DNA of 15,792 nucleotides from Nitrospirota bacterium. GTDB taxonomy: Bacteria; Nitrospirota; Nitrospiria; Nitrospirales; UBA8639. A program made the position numbers and the translations under genes. The notes beneath the pieces were generated by a model. That model ran no database searches. It saw only the letters and a program-made list of their open reading frames with translations, and was not told where the DNA came from. The DNA lies in the NCBI GenBank assembly GCA_029865515.1, contig JAOUGQ010000044.1, positions 1-15,792 of the forward strand, in the 5' to 3' direction. This document shows, piece after piece, positions 1 to 8,161 of the stretch (the stretch's first letter is position 1; every line of letters begins with the position of its first letter).

Positions 1-931
1 AGGACGTCACCGATTCTTCCCGATGAATCCTCAAAATCGCCTCACCCAACAGAGGCGCAACTGTTAGAGCTTTGAGTTTTGAGCATTGCTGCTCCTTCCC
101 ATTCAAAGGAATGGTGTTGGTCACCACCACCTCTCGGAGACAGGACCCTTGCAACCGCTCAAGAGCCGGACCTGACAGGACCGCGTGAGTACTGCCCGCC
201 CAAGCCGACAGGGCTCCATTATCCATACAGGTTTGTGCCGTTTGGACAATTGTCCCGGCCGTATCAATCATGTCATCAAACAATAATGCATGCTTGTTCC
301 GGACATCGCCAATGATATTCATCACTTCCGCCTGATTAGGCGATTCCCGCCGCTTATCAATGATGGCTAGGGATGAATTCAATCGTTTAGCAAATGCCCT
401 GGCCCGCTCTACCCCTCCCGCATCAGGGGAAACAATCACTAAATCAGAAACATTTTGTTTTTTTATATAATCCAACAGAACAGGCATTGCGTAAAGATGA
501 TCAACGGGAATATTGAAAAATCCTTGAATGGGCCCAGCATGGAGATCCATGGTCAGAATGCGATTAGCACCAGCCACGGTGATCAAATCAGCAATCAATT
601 TGGCACTAATGGGCACTCGAGGTTGATCTTTACGATCCTGCCTTCCGTATCCGTAATAAGGAATAACCGCCGTGATCCGGGAGGCCGAAGATCGTTTAAC
701 CGCATCGATAAGGAGTAACAGCTCCATGATCGAGGTATTCACAGGGTGACAGCAGGATTGAATAAGAAAAACATCGCCTCCCCGCACATTCTCTTCAATT
801 CTGACCCTGATTTCCCCGTCACTAAATGTGGTGACGGTCGCCTGCCCAAGATCCTGGCCAATATACTGGGCAATTTCCCTGGCCAGGGCAAGATTAGAGT
901 TGCCCGTTAATAATTTTAAATCTCGGAGCAT
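1..931 (-). CDS. prs: Ribose-phosphate pyrophosphokinase (PRPP synthetase), C-terminus cut by window edge
   Basis: Makes PRPP from ribose 5-phosphate and ATP in the cytosol, feeding purine, pyrimidine, histidine, tryptophan and NAD synthesis. Reading the minus strand from ATG 931-929 gives 310 uninterrupted residues. Visible landmarks: FSDGEIRVRIEENV near 36-49, YYGYGRQDRK at 92-101, TMDLHAGPIQGFF around 127-139 with the active-site His131, the SPDAGGVERA segment at 168-177, and the PRPP-binding loop DDMIDTAGT at 219-227. Family members are about 310-320 aa, so only a few residues are missing off the left edge. It is the last visible gene of the minus-strand run, 98 bp behind ispE; ispE-prs adjacency is common in bacteria. 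The ribosome site is weak. A palindrome lies just upstream (947-958). Identification is very secure from the motifs. Confidence 0.97.
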   Translation of the reverse strand, partial: MLRDLKLLTGNSNLALAREIAQYIGQDLGQATVTTFSDGEIRVRIEENVRGGDVFLIQSCCHPVNTSIMELLLLIDAVKRSSASRITAVIPYYGYGRQDRKDQPRVPISAKLIADLITVAGANRILTMDLHAGPIQGFFNIPVDHLYAMPVLLDYIKKQNVSDLVIVSPDAGGVERARAFAKRLNSSLAIIDKRRESPNQAEVMNIIGDVRNKHALLFDDMIDTAGTIVQTAQTCMDNGALSAWAGSTHAVLSGPALERLQGSCLREVVVTNTIPLNGKEQQCSKLKALTVAPLLGEAILRIHREESVTS

Positions 932-946
932 AATGACAGTCTCAAT

Positions 947-958
947 TTACCTAGGTAA
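947..958. promoter_or_regulatory. Perfect 12-bp palindrome upstream of prs
   Basis: TTACCTAGGTAA is a perfect inverted repeat without a loop, 15 bp before the prs start codon, in the 98-bp gap between ispE and prs. It is a plausible operator half-site pair or a chance palindrome. It does not match the E. coli PurR box. No repressor is encoded nearby. Confidence 0.35.
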
Positions 959-1004
959 TGATGAACCGTAGCAGATTTTCACAGATAAAAGCAGCGCAAA
1001 GGTA

Positions 1005-1028
1005 ATTCTAAGATCTTCGGCTTGTCAA
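1005..1028 (-). promoter_or_regulatory. Possible internal promoter for prs
   Basis: On the minus strand a perfect TTGACA (1028-1023) overlaps the end of ispE. The best -10 partner at 17-18 bp is poor (TTACCT or TACCTT). It could give prs its own promoter inside the operon, but the weak -10 keeps confidence low. Confidence 0.25.
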
Positions 1029-1029
1029 C

Positions 1030-1989
1030 TCAAATCCCTGGATTCAGGTCTTGGAGCCTGGAAAGAGGTGGGAGAGAGAGCGGGTCATGCGGCAAGTCGG
1101 TCGAACCCATTGGGACATCAAAAATCCGCCACCTTGTATCTCGGCGTAACTGGTTCGAAGCCTGCCTGGCTTCCTCCTGGGTGTGAAAAATCCCAAAAAC
1201 CGTGGCTCCACTACCAGACAAAAGAGCGGCTTGGGCCCCAAGCGAAAGCAGTTTTTCTTTAATAAACCCCAAAATAGGATAAACCGGAAATAGAGGCGCT
1301 TCAAAATCATTCTCCATTGCCTCAACGACTTCTTCCCAAGAGAGATTTAACTGACGGTCTACCCGTTTCGGAAATTCCCCGAGAGGCAGGACAGTCGAGC
1401 GTTGAGAGGCCAACTGTTCATAGGCCCATTTAGTCTGAATAGGAAAGCCGGGATTGACGAGAACGACCCACCGTTCTCCCTTGAGGGTGCAGGGGATCAC
1501 CTCTTGACCCCACCCCCGAACCACCGCGCAGGGAGCTCTAAAAAAAAATGGGATATCACTTCCGAGAGCAGCACCGGCCTCACAAAATTCAGCCAGAGTC
1601 CAATCTAAATGCAGCAAGTGAGCCAGGCCATACAAGGTGGCTGCGGCATCACTGCTCCCGCCCCCCAGGCCAGCGGACAAGGGAATGACTTTGGTCAGTT
1701 CAATCTCGACACCCGAAACCTTTCCTGCACGCTGCAGTACCAAGTCAGCAGCCCGATAAACTAAATTGCCTTTATCCACGGGCAACGGGGCATCTCCACA
1801 CACTAAAGAAAGGCCTTTTCGATCAGGGTTGAGCCGAATTCGAAGATGATCAAAGACCTCAACGGTATGCATGAGCGACCAAAGTTCATGATACCCATTG
1901 GGCAATCGATCCAACACCCGAATCAATAAATTCACTTTGGCCGGTGCCCGCACCACGATTTCGCCAGCTGAAACTCCAGCATCACTCAC
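1030..1989 (-). CDS. ispE: 4-diphosphocytidyl-2-C-methyl-D-erythritol kinase
   Basis: ATP-dependent kinase of the MEP (non-mevalonate) isoprenoid pathway, phosphorylating the 2-hydroxyl of CDP-methylerythritol. The 319-aa product is a GHMP kinase: it opens with the substrate-binding APAKVNL (Lys18, Asn20), carries the glycine-rich ATP loop PLSAGLGGGSSDAA at 103-116, LGSDIPFF with the catalytic Asp145, and a C-terminal LSGSGATVFGIF GHMP loop. Length fits the family (about 280-320 aa). The start is GTG; a clean GGAGG at 1999-2003 lies 9 bp ahead, which decides it. It sits 18 bp behind pilC, so it is almost certainly cotranscribed with the pilus genes, and 98 bp ahead of prs. Confidence 0.97.
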   Translation of the reverse strand: MSDAGVSAGEIVVRAPAKVNLLIRVLDRLPNGYHELWSLMHTVEVFDHLRIRLNPDRKGLSLVCGDAPLPVDKGNLVYRAADLVLQRAGKVSGVEIELTKVIPLSAGLGGGSSDAAATLYGLAHLLHLDWTLAEFCEAGAALGSDIPFFFRAPCAVVRGWGQEVIPCTLKGERWVVLVNPGFPIQTKWAYEQLASQRSTVLPLGEFPKRVDRQLNLSWEEVVEAMENDFEAPLFPVYPILGFIKEKLLSLGAQAALLSGSGATVFGIFHTQEEARQASNQLRRDTRWRIFDVPMGSTDLPHDPLSLPPLSRLQDLNPGI

Positions 1990-2007
1990 GGAAAGAAACC
2001 TCCAAAC

Positions 2008-3240
2008 TTACCCAATGACTGAACCGATTGAAAAAATGGGAAGATACATGGCCACCACGACAAGGGCAATCCCACACCCCACCACCACAATAACACAGGG
2101 CTCTAAGACCGACGTTAAGGTAGCAACCGTTCGATCGACCTCTTGCTCAAAGAGATCCGCAATCTTATCCAGCATGGCATCTAAGGACCCGGTTGATTCC
2201 CCTACCCTGATCATTTGGGTCACCATGGGCGGGAAGACCTTACTGGCCCGCAAGGTCTCAGAAAGAGGCCTCCCATCTTGAACATCCATAGTCGACAGCT
2301 TGATGCTCTGCTCGAGCACTTTATTGCCAGTCACAGTTCCAGCCACACCTAATGCCGTCAACAACGGGACCCCACGACGGACCAAAAACCCCAATGTTCT
2401 GGCAAACCGCACAATCGCCGCCTTCCGGAACACGGCTCCGAGGAGAGGAATGCGCAAGACCAACCCGTCAATGGCTTGCCGACTTTTCGGATCCTTGAGC
2501 ATCCAGCGGATAGCCATGACCAGACATCCAAAGAAAAGCACTAACAGAAAAAAGTGATTTCTAAAACCCTCGGCCACATCGATCACCACCTGGGTCAACC
2601 AGGGAAGCGATTCGCCCATATCTTGAAACAATCCCGAAAAAAGAGGGACCACCCATATCAGTAAAAATACCAGGACAACCATCGCTACAGCCACCAGCAA
2701 AGCCGGATAGGCTAATCCTGAGAAAATTTTGGCACGTAGCTGCGCATGTTTATCCAGGTAGACCGCTAATTGTCCCAAACTCTCATCCAAGCGCCCAGTT
2801 GTTTCTCCCACTTCTACCATACTCCGGTAAAATTCATGAAAGATGGTTGGATAGTTCTTCAAAGCATGGGCCAACAAGGTCCCCCCTTCCACATCCTCTC
2901 GAATACGTGTGACCACCTGTTGCAATGTCGGATTGTCAGCTTCGCTGGATAGGATATCCAGACATTCTAAAAGAGGAACTCCCGCACGAATCAACGTGGC
3001 CAGTTGATGGGTGAATACCACAAGTTCTTTGTTGGTCACGCTCCGCGAACTCCACCGACGGCTCCAGCCGGTCAACCGGCCACTGAGATTGAATACCCCT
3101 TCGACTTTTTCCTGCAAACGGGTCACCATCACATCCTGCCCCCGCAAAAGCTGTAAGGCCTCCCCGGAAGTGGCAGCCAATACTTCCCCTTGTACAGTCT
3201 GTCCAGCCCCATTTTGAGCCATGTATTCAAACGTGGGCAT
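2008..3240 (-). CDS. pilC: Type IV pilus inner-membrane platform protein (PilC/GspF family)
   Basis: Polytopic inner-membrane platform on which the pilus motor ATPases act. The 410 aa match the family's usual length of about 400. Two T2SSF domains are visible, roughly residues 73-200 and 275-400, each with the hallmark turn: EVGETTGRLDESL at 143-155 and RVGESTGSLDAML at 345-357. Hydrophobic segments lie at about 175-202, 228-246 and 378-402. The N-terminus MPTFEYMAQNGAGQTVQGEV is typical of PilC. It is preceded by pilT at 48 bp and followed by ispE at 18 bp. The ribosome site is weak (GGAA about 9-10 bp away). PilC is favoured over GspF because pilB and pilT lie directly upstream. Confidence 0.95.
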   Translation of the reverse strand: MPTFEYMAQNGAGQTVQGEVLAATSGEALQLLRGQDVMVTRLQEKVEGVFNLSGRLTGWSRRWSSRSVTNKELVVFTHQLATLIRAGVPLLECLDILSSEADNPTLQQVVTRIREDVEGGTLLAHALKNYPTIFHEFYRSMVEVGETTGRLDESLGQLAVYLDKHAQLRAKIFSGLAYPALLVAVAMVVLVFLLIWVVPLFSGLFQDMGESLPWLTQVVIDVAEGFRNHFFLLVLFFGCLVMAIRWMLKDPKSRQAIDGLVLRIPLLGAVFRKAAIVRFARTLGFLVRRGVPLLTALGVAGTVTGNKVLEQSIKLSTMDVQDGRPLSETLRASKVFPPMVTQMIRVGESTGSLDAMLDKIADLFEQEVDRTVATLTSVLEPCVIVVVGCGIALVVVAMYLPIFSIGSVIG

Positions 3241-3288
3241 CTAGAAATATTCCAAATTTTTGCGGTGAGAGAACAGGAGGGCCATCTC

Positions 3289-4401
3289 TTACATCCGAGG
3301 ACGTAACCGGGCCAGCGACATCGACCCAGGACGATCCCGGCCGGTGCGTTCCAATAATTTAGCCAGCTCATCCGGAAGTGTCGTGAGTCCCCTGGCCAAT
3401 TCAGAAGAAATCACTCCCTGACCGACTAAATCCGCCAGTGCCTGGTTCATCGTCTGCATGCCATATTGCGCTTGTCCCGTCTGCATCATGGAATACATTT
3501 GATGAATCTTGTCTTCACGAATCAAGTTCCGAATAGCCGGGGAAGGGATCAGAATTTCCAATGCCAGCACCCGGCCCTTTCCTTCTGAACGTGGCAGAAG
3601 CCGTTGAGCCAGGATGCCTTCCAAGACCATTGACAACTGAATACGAATTTCTTGTTGCTGATGGGGAGGAAACACCGAGACCAATCGCGTCAGGGTATGG
3701 ATGGCAGAATTCGTGTGTAACGTGGCCACCGTAAGATGCCCGGTTTCGGCCATGGTGAGAGCCGCATGAATGGTCTCGAGATCACGCAATTCTCCCAAAA
3801 ACACCACATCGGGATCCTGCCGTAAGATTCCTTTCAGCGCGGATTGAAATTCGCGGACATCGGACCCGACTTCCAATTGAGACACCAAACTCTTTTTATG
3901 TTTATGTAGAATCTCAATGGGGTCTTCCAACGAAATAATATGGGCCCGCCGCTCCTCATTAATGCGATCCAGCATGGAGGCCAATGTCGTACTTTTTCCG
4001 CTTCCCGTAGGACCCGTCACCAGAATCAGCCCCTGGGGTTTTCTCATCAATTCTTCAACAATGGGGGGAAGCCCTAACTCTTCAAAGGTGGGAATCTCAC
4101 CGGAAACTGCGCGAATGGCCATGGCGAGAGATCCGCGCTGGGTATAGACATGAAAGCGGAACCGGCCGATGTCAGGCACGCTGTAGGCTCCATCCCACTC
4201 ACCGGTCTGGGTTAACTGATGGCGTTGCGCCTCCGTCAGCAGACTCTCTGCCAAGCGATACATATCCTGGCTGGTCAACATCGGGGGTTCCATAGGCCGC
4301 AAATGGCCGTCCACCCGAATGCGGGGCACACTGCCCGCGACTAGATGCAAATCCGAGCCACCCTGCCGGCGTAACTCACAAAGCAATTCTGTCAATTCCA
4401 T
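3289..4401 (-). CDS. pilT: Type IV pilus retraction ATPase
   Basis: Hexameric cytoplasmic ATPase that depolymerises pili and powers twitching. From ATG 4401 the protein has 370 aa (PilT is usually about 345-370). Seen in order: N-terminal PAS-like domain (SDLHL 16-20), Walker A GPTGSGKST at 130-138, Asp box IISLEDPIE at 155-163, Walker B DPDVVFLGE at 196-204, His box TGHLTVATLHT at 220-230, and the PilT signature AIRNLIRE at 289-296. A longer frame opens at 4470 but would overlap the pilB end and precede a non-homologous 23-residue stretch; a GGTGGA just ahead of ATG 4401 supports the shorter start. A small oddity is QLEVG at 175-179, where PilT proteins usually have QREVG. It lies between pilB and pilC. 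Confidence 0.96.
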   Translation of the reverse strand: MELTELLCELRRQGGSDLHLVAGSVPRIRVDGHLRPMEPPMLTSQDMYRLAESLLTEAQRHQLTQTGEWDGAYSVPDIGRFRFHVYTQRGSLAMAIRAVSGEIPTFEELGLPPIVEELMRKPQGLILVTGPTGSGKSTTLASMLDRINEERRAHIISLEDPIEILHKHKKSLVSQLEVGSDVREFQSALKGILRQDPDVVFLGELRDLETIHAALTMAETGHLTVATLHTNSAIHTLTRLVSVFPPHQQQEIRIQLSMVLEGILAQRLLPRSEGKGRVLALEILIPSPAIRNLIREDKIHQMYSMMQTGQAQYGMQTMNQALADLVGQGVISSELARGLTTLPDELAKLLERTGRDRPGSMSLARLRPRM

Positions 4402-4426
4402 AGGTCCACCCGTCTTCCGATGTCCG

Positions 4427-6244
4427 TTATGCAGATGTATCCGATCTCGTTTCGGAAAACACCTCACCAACAGTGGTCAATCCGCGCTGAACAGCCGACA
4501 ACCCCGCCTGCCGAAGCGTTCGAAACCCTTCGCGCATCGCAAAGATTTTCAGCTCATTCGTCGACGCCCGGCCCAAAATCTGGTCATGCAGCCCTTCGAA
4601 AATAGGCAAGGTCTCAAATAACGCCATTCGTCCCTTAAACCCGGTCAGATGGCAGTATACACACCCTCGTCCTTTCATAGCCCGAACCGCATCGAGCGTA
4701 TCCCCATCAAAGCCCAATTCCAGCAATTGAAGCTGGGAAACCGTATCGAGTTCCCGACAGTGTTCACAAATTTTTCGCACTAATCGTTGCCCCACAATCA
4801 GCGAAATGGCGGAAGAAACCAGAAACGGCTCAATGCTCATATCGATGAGCCGGGTAATCGCTCCAGGCGCATTCATCGTATGCAAAGTTGAAAGAACTCG
4901 ATGGCCGGTCAAGGAAGCCTGAATCGCGATCTGCGCCGTTTCCCGATCACGAATTTCCCCTACCATCATGACATCGGGATCCTGCCGCAGGAAGGCGCGA
5001 AGACCAGTGGAAAAATTCAACCCGATATCTTCATGAATTTGCAATTGATTAATTCCCTGGATCTGGTATTCAACCGGATCTTCGACAGTCACAATATTCA
5101 TCTGAGGGGTATTGAGAAATTGTAAGGCGCTATAGAGTGTGGTCGTCTTCCCGCTCCCTGTTGGGCCCGTTACCAGAATCATGCCATAGGGATTTTCCAG
5201 AGCGGTGGTGACCCGATCCAGATCGGGCTGGTCCAGCCCGATATTCGTCAAATGCAGCGCGAGTCCCGACTGATTCAAGAGACGCAAGACGGCTTTTTCA
5301 CCAAACAAACACGGCAGAATGGCCACTCGAATATCGACGTGGGGAAAGCCCTCCATCTTCATCCGCCCATCTTGAGGCAACCGACGCTCGGCAATATCCA
5401 AATTAGAAAGAATTTTCAGCCTGGCCAGCAACGGCTGATGAAGATCTTTTGGCAGATTTTGAATAGGACGTAAGACACCATCCAACCGGAAGCGAATCCG
5501 GAGCATTTTCTCCAGCGGCTCAATATGAATATCACTCGCCTCCATTTCGATCGCCTGCTGAACAAGGTGATTCACGACATCCACGGCTGAAGAATCTTTT
5601 TCAATTTTGACATGAAGGTTCACGCGAGACATCGCCGCCTTCTCCTGAGAAACCATGAATGTTTCTTGATCATTCGAACCTGTAGCAGAAGACAAGATAC
5701 GGCCAACAGGCTTCGCCATAGAATTAGGGGAGAACCGGGCGCCCTCTCCCCGACTATTGAGTTCCAGCCCGTCAACCTTTGACAACATTTCCCCGGGCGA
5801 GGAAGACGCATCCTGACCCTGGCCATACAAGCTGGCAATCGCGATCCGTAAATCCGACTCCGTGGCCACCATCGGGATGATGTGCAGTCCTGTTCGAAAT
5901 CGCAACTCGTCAAGCAAGGACGTATTCGTGGGGTCGGCCATAGCCAGACTCAGACGGGAAGTGGTTTTTCGTACCGGCAAAACCAAATGCTGATGGACAA
6001 TCTCGTAGGGGACCATGCCCCGAAGCCCCTCATCGATCGAGCACGTGGACAACTCCACCGTTGAGACCCCATAGTGCTGACTCAGAAACTCTAATAAGGT
6101 GGATTCGGAAAGGACCCCCATCCGCACGAGAATACTCCCGAGGCGCCCGCCTTCACCCTGCTGAATATCAAGGGCCTGAGACAAATCATCCGACGAGATG
6201 ACCTTCGCATCCACCAACTGAAGTCCGACCCGCTCTCGATTCAT
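4427..6244 (-). CDS. pilB: Type IV pilus assembly ATPase with N-terminal MshEN domain
   Basis: Cytoplasmic extension motor that drives pilin polymerisation. With the ATG at 6244 the product is 605 aa. Residues about 1-140 form a MshEN (T2SSE_N) module with two 24-residue motifs (5-28 and 34-57) separated by five residues, the arrangement known to bind cyclic di-GMP in MshE-like ATPases. The ATPase core follows: Walker A GPTGSGKT at 360-367, Asp box VEDPVEYQ, Walker B DPDVMMVGE at 422-430, His box, and a zinc tetracysteine motif (Cys493, 496, 528, 531), typical of PilB/GspE. A TTG start at 6262 (overlapping the pgsA stop) would add six residues; the ATG is preferred because GGGA lies 8 bp upstream and the N-terminus then matches relatives. 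It is 25 bp ahead of pilT. Confidence 0.95.
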   Translation of the reverse strand: MNRERVGLQLVDAKVISSDDLSQALDIQQGEGGRLGSILVRMGVLSESTLLEFLSQHYGVSTVELSTCSIDEGLRGMVPYEIVHQHLVLPVRKTTSRLSLAMADPTNTSLLDELRFRTGLHIIPMVATESDLRIAIASLYGQGQDASSSPGEMLSKVDGLELNSRGEGARFSPNSMAKPVGRILSSATGSNDQETFMVSQEKAAMSRVNLHVKIEKDSSAVDVVNHLVQQAIEMEASDIHIEPLEKMLRIRFRLDGVLRPIQNLPKDLHQPLLARLKILSNLDIAERRLPQDGRMKMEGFPHVDIRVAILPCLFGEKAVLRLLNQSGLALHLTNIGLDQPDLDRVTTALENPYGMILVTGPTGSGKTTTLYSALQFLNTPQMNIVTVEDPVEYQIQGINQLQIHEDIGLNFSTGLRAFLRQDPDVMMVGEIRDRETAQIAIQASLTGHRVLSTLHTMNAPGAITRLIDMSIEPFLVSSAISLIVGQRLVRKICEHCRELDTVSQLQLLELGFDGDTLDAVRAMKGRGCVYCHLTGFKGRMALFETLPIFEGLHDQILGRASTNELKIFAMREGFRTLRQAGLSAVQRGLTTVGEVFSETRSDTSA

Positions 6245-6258
6245 CGATAATTTCCCGT

Positions 6259-6834
6259 TCAACTTTTTTTCTTAGTTGAGGAATTCAGATGTTGAATACC
6301 CCGAAACAGGTAATGCATTCCAGAACCGGTCGTCAGGATGACCATAATTGCAAGAAAGGGAATGACAACCTCAGCAGAAACACGCCCTGTCGCAAAAAGG
6401 ATCACCATAATGACATAGCAAATCTGAGCTAATGTGGTGCCCTTTCCCAACCAGGTGGGAGCAATATCAATGTCTATTTCCGTTAAATTGGCTAAAATCG
6501 TCCCGGTGAGGAGGATGGCATCACGACTCACCACGAGAATCACCGCCCAAACAGGAATAAAATGGAGAACGGATAAGGTCACCATGGCCGACATCAGGAG
6601 TAACTTGTCAGCCAGAGGATCGAGATACTCTCCAAGGCGGGTGCGTTGGTCGGTAATACGGGCAATCGCCCCATCCAACCCATCCGTCACCGCCGCCACT
6701 AAAAGAGTGATGAGGGCATAATCAAAGTATTCATACAGCAAAAAACCAACGAAGACCGGAACAAGCAGGATCCGGAGGACGGTGAGACTGTTGGGAAGAT
6801 TAATCAGAATGTCGGCCCGGGACTCGCGGTCCAT
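6259..6834 (-). CDS. pgsA: CDP-diacylglycerol--glycerol-3-phosphate 3-phosphatidyltransferase-like enzyme
   Basis: Integral membrane enzyme of the CDP-alcohol phosphatidyltransferase family, probably making phosphatidylglycerophosphate, the precursor of phosphatidylglycerol. The 191 aa fit the family. The diagnostic motif D-x2-DG-x2-AR-x8-G-x3-D-x3-D is perfect: Asp51, Asp54, Gly55, Ala58, Arg59, Gly68, Asp72, Asp76. The N-terminal NLPNSLTVLRILLVPVF is characteristic of PgsA. Several hydrophobic helices follow (about 15-35, 40-50, 78-110, 120-140, 150-175). It is the first gene of the minus-strand run; pilB starts at or within 14 bp of its stop. An AGGTG lies about 10 bp before the ATG. A related alcohol phosphatidyltransferase with another acceptor cannot be excluded. 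Confidence 0.92.
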   Translation of the reverse strand: MDRESRADILINLPNSLTVLRILLVPVFVGFLLYEYFDYALITLLVAAVTDGLDGAIARITDQRTRLGEYLDPLADKLLLMSAMVTLSVLHFIPVWAVILVVSRDAILLTGTILANLTEIDIDIAPTWLGKGTTLAQICYVIMVILFATGRVSAEVVIPFLAIMVILTTGSGMHYLFRGIQHLNSSTKKKS

Positions 6835-6919
6835 TTTGCCACAACACCTTTCTCACCACCGTATTTTATCCTAAGCGTAAAGAAGGTTACGCGTGGATTC
6901 TGACGGAAGTCAACCAGGC

Positions 6920-6948
6920 TTGCGACCCTCATCTGTGCAGCCTATAAT
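6920..6948 (+). promoter_or_regulatory. Sigma-70-type promoter
   Basis: TTGCGA at 6920-6925, a 17-bp spacer, then a perfect TATAAT at 6943-6948. Transcription would start near 6955, giving a leader of about 50 nt for the gene at 7007. This is the clearest housekeeping promoter in the window. The 172-bp divergent gap must also hold the promoter of the minus-strand pgsA operon. Candidate minus elements are TAAAAT at 6868-6863 and TTGACT at 6913-6908, but neither has a good partner. Confidence 0.7.
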
Positions 6949-7006
6949 CCGAGACCAGCAAGGAAAAAAACTGCCCGTATAAATCGTTAAGCTGGAGCTG
7001 AAACCC

Positions 7007-7324
7007 ATGACATCGCTTCCCTTGTCCTTTCGAGTTAAAAATGCCGTTGTGGAAAAGCATCAATTGGAGGGCATGGACCCCAGTGACCGGTATTTCAATC
7101 GAATGATCCCGATCAAACGGGTGGAACGCGGCTACTCGGGAACCGTTATGTACGAAGCGTTGAACCTAGAGTCTCAGGTCTACCGGACCGTCCAGGAAGT
7201 GCTCAAGGATATCACCGATCAACTGCGCGAATTAGGCTTCACCACCATGCGGACCCGCCTTAATTTCAAAGGGCAAAAATACCTGGCAGAAAAAGAAACG
7301 TGGGTTGATTATTCCGACGTCTAA
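7007..7324 (+). CDS. Conserved-looking hypothetical protein, 105 aa
   Basis: I do not recognise the family. The product is soluble and charged, with no signal peptide and no membrane segment. It shows a basic-hydrophobic first half (RVKNAVVEKHQLEG, then NRMIPIKRVERGYSGT), a likely helix in the middle (around YRTVQEVLKDITDQLRELG) and a short C-terminal FKGQKYLAEKETWVDY segment. It has good coding support: its own promoter at 6920-6948 and GGAG at 6994-6997, 9 bp before the ATG. It is divergent from the pgsA-pil operon and followed by a 176-bp gap. Function unknown. Confidence 0.85.
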   Translation: MTSLPLSFRVKNAVVEKHQLEGMDPSDRYFNRMIPIKRVERGYSGTVMYEALNLESQVYRTVQEVLKDITDQLRELGFTTMRTRLNFKGQKYLAEKETWVDYSDV

Positions 7325-7500
7325 TTCCTCGTTCCGTTTATTCGAACAGTCATCTGTCTTTCACAACTCTTCCTTAGGACAATTCCTCCGTCAAACCCCA
7401 TAGCCACTAGCTGCTGGCTTAAGTACAATTAATACACATTGGAGTTGATTCAACTTCAGAAAATGGCAGGCTTTACCCCCTCAAGAGAGAAGAAAAGGAT

Positions 7501-7755
7501 TTGAGCTGGATCGTCTACATCCTGGAGTGCGCGGACAAAACTCTCTATACAGGGATCACAAAAAATCTCGAACACCGCCTTCAGGCACACGAAACCGGAA
7601 AAGGCGCAAAATACACCCGAGGTCGTGGTCCCTTTTCCGTGCTGTATACGGAAACTCACCTAACCATGAACCAGGCCCTCCACCGGGAAGCACAGATCAA
7701 AAAATTTGATCCCTGTTCAAAGCGGGATCTCGCCTCCTCACATACTCAACGTTAA
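7501..7755 (+). CDS. Small GIY-YIG domain protein (UPF0213/YhbQ-like)
   Basis: An 84-aa single-domain GIY-YIG protein. Members are putative nucleases whose cellular role is poorly known. Visible signature: VYILECADKTLYTG at 5-18 (the two halves of the GIY-YIG motif), Arg26 in LEHRLQAH, the GKGAKYTRGRGP stretch at 33-44 and Glu63 in HREAQIKKF. These correspond to the usual Tyr, Arg and Glu active-site positions. The start is TTG; no ATG exists in frame upstream, and MSWIVYIL is the expected family N-terminus. The ribosome site is mediocre (GAGAG, about 11 bp). It stands alone between unrelated genes. Confidence 0.88.
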   Translation: MSWIVYILECADKTLYTGITKNLEHRLQAHETGKGAKYTRGRGPFSVLYTETHLTMNQALHREAQIKKFDPCSKRDLASSHTQR

Positions 7756-8161
7756 GAGAAAAATCGAAAATCCAACGACGCCAGGGAAGGGGCGGGGTGA
7801 AGGCTAGATTGAATTTCTCCCTCGGCATCAGCGCCACCTCCGCTATCGTCAAAGACAAAGTGGGTTTTGGCCACCAGCCGGTCTTCATAAGGACACCGCC
7901 TTGTAGGAGTGGCCCATAACAAAGGCAAGCCATCTGTCCTAAACTCATTAAACTCATGACACACGACACCAGAATTGACGTTCTTCAAAATTTTCAATAT
8001 TCCCTTTGTCATCATTCTCGCTACCCCCACCTCTATCTTTTCTTTATCCTTTCTGCTTCATTCTACGAACCCCTCAGCAATGTCCTGAAATTCCTACGAA
8101 ATGGGATATCCGCCAATTGCAACATGACGCCAACCCCGTAAAGCCTTAAAGGAGCACAATC
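7756..8161. other. 406-bp gap before mscS
   Basis: No gene I can support. A 92-codon GTG-started frame on the minus strand (8030-7752) lacks a ribosome site and resembles no family I know; low-complexity Pro/Ser/Leu text suggests it is not real. A weak promoter for mscS may lie here (TTGACG 7975-7980). The strong ribosome site AAAGGAG at 8148-8154 belongs to mscS. Confidence 0.5.
7975..8003 (+). promoter_or_regulatory. Possible promoter for mscS
   Basis: TTGACG (7975-7980), 17-bp spacer, TATTCC (7998-8003). The -35 is good and the -10 poor. It would give a leader of about 150 nt. Confidence 0.3.

Noticed and set aside
932..1029. tRNA gene between ispE and prs (as seen in some bacteria)
   Set aside because: The 98-bp gap shows no cloverleaf arms or TTC-type T-loop.
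4402..4470. Longer pilT start at 4470
   Set aside because: It overlaps the pilB end, adds residues unlike PilT, and lacks the GGTGGA site found before 4401.
7318..7323. GTCTAA near the end of the 105-aa gene as a -10 element
   Set aside because: It is the last Val codon plus the stop codon, with no TGTGAC at the right distance and no gene close downstream.
7752..8030. 92-codon minus-strand frame in the gap before mscS
   Set aside because: GTG start without a ribosome site, no recognisable domain, and composition like noise; an overlapping second frame of similar length is equally open.
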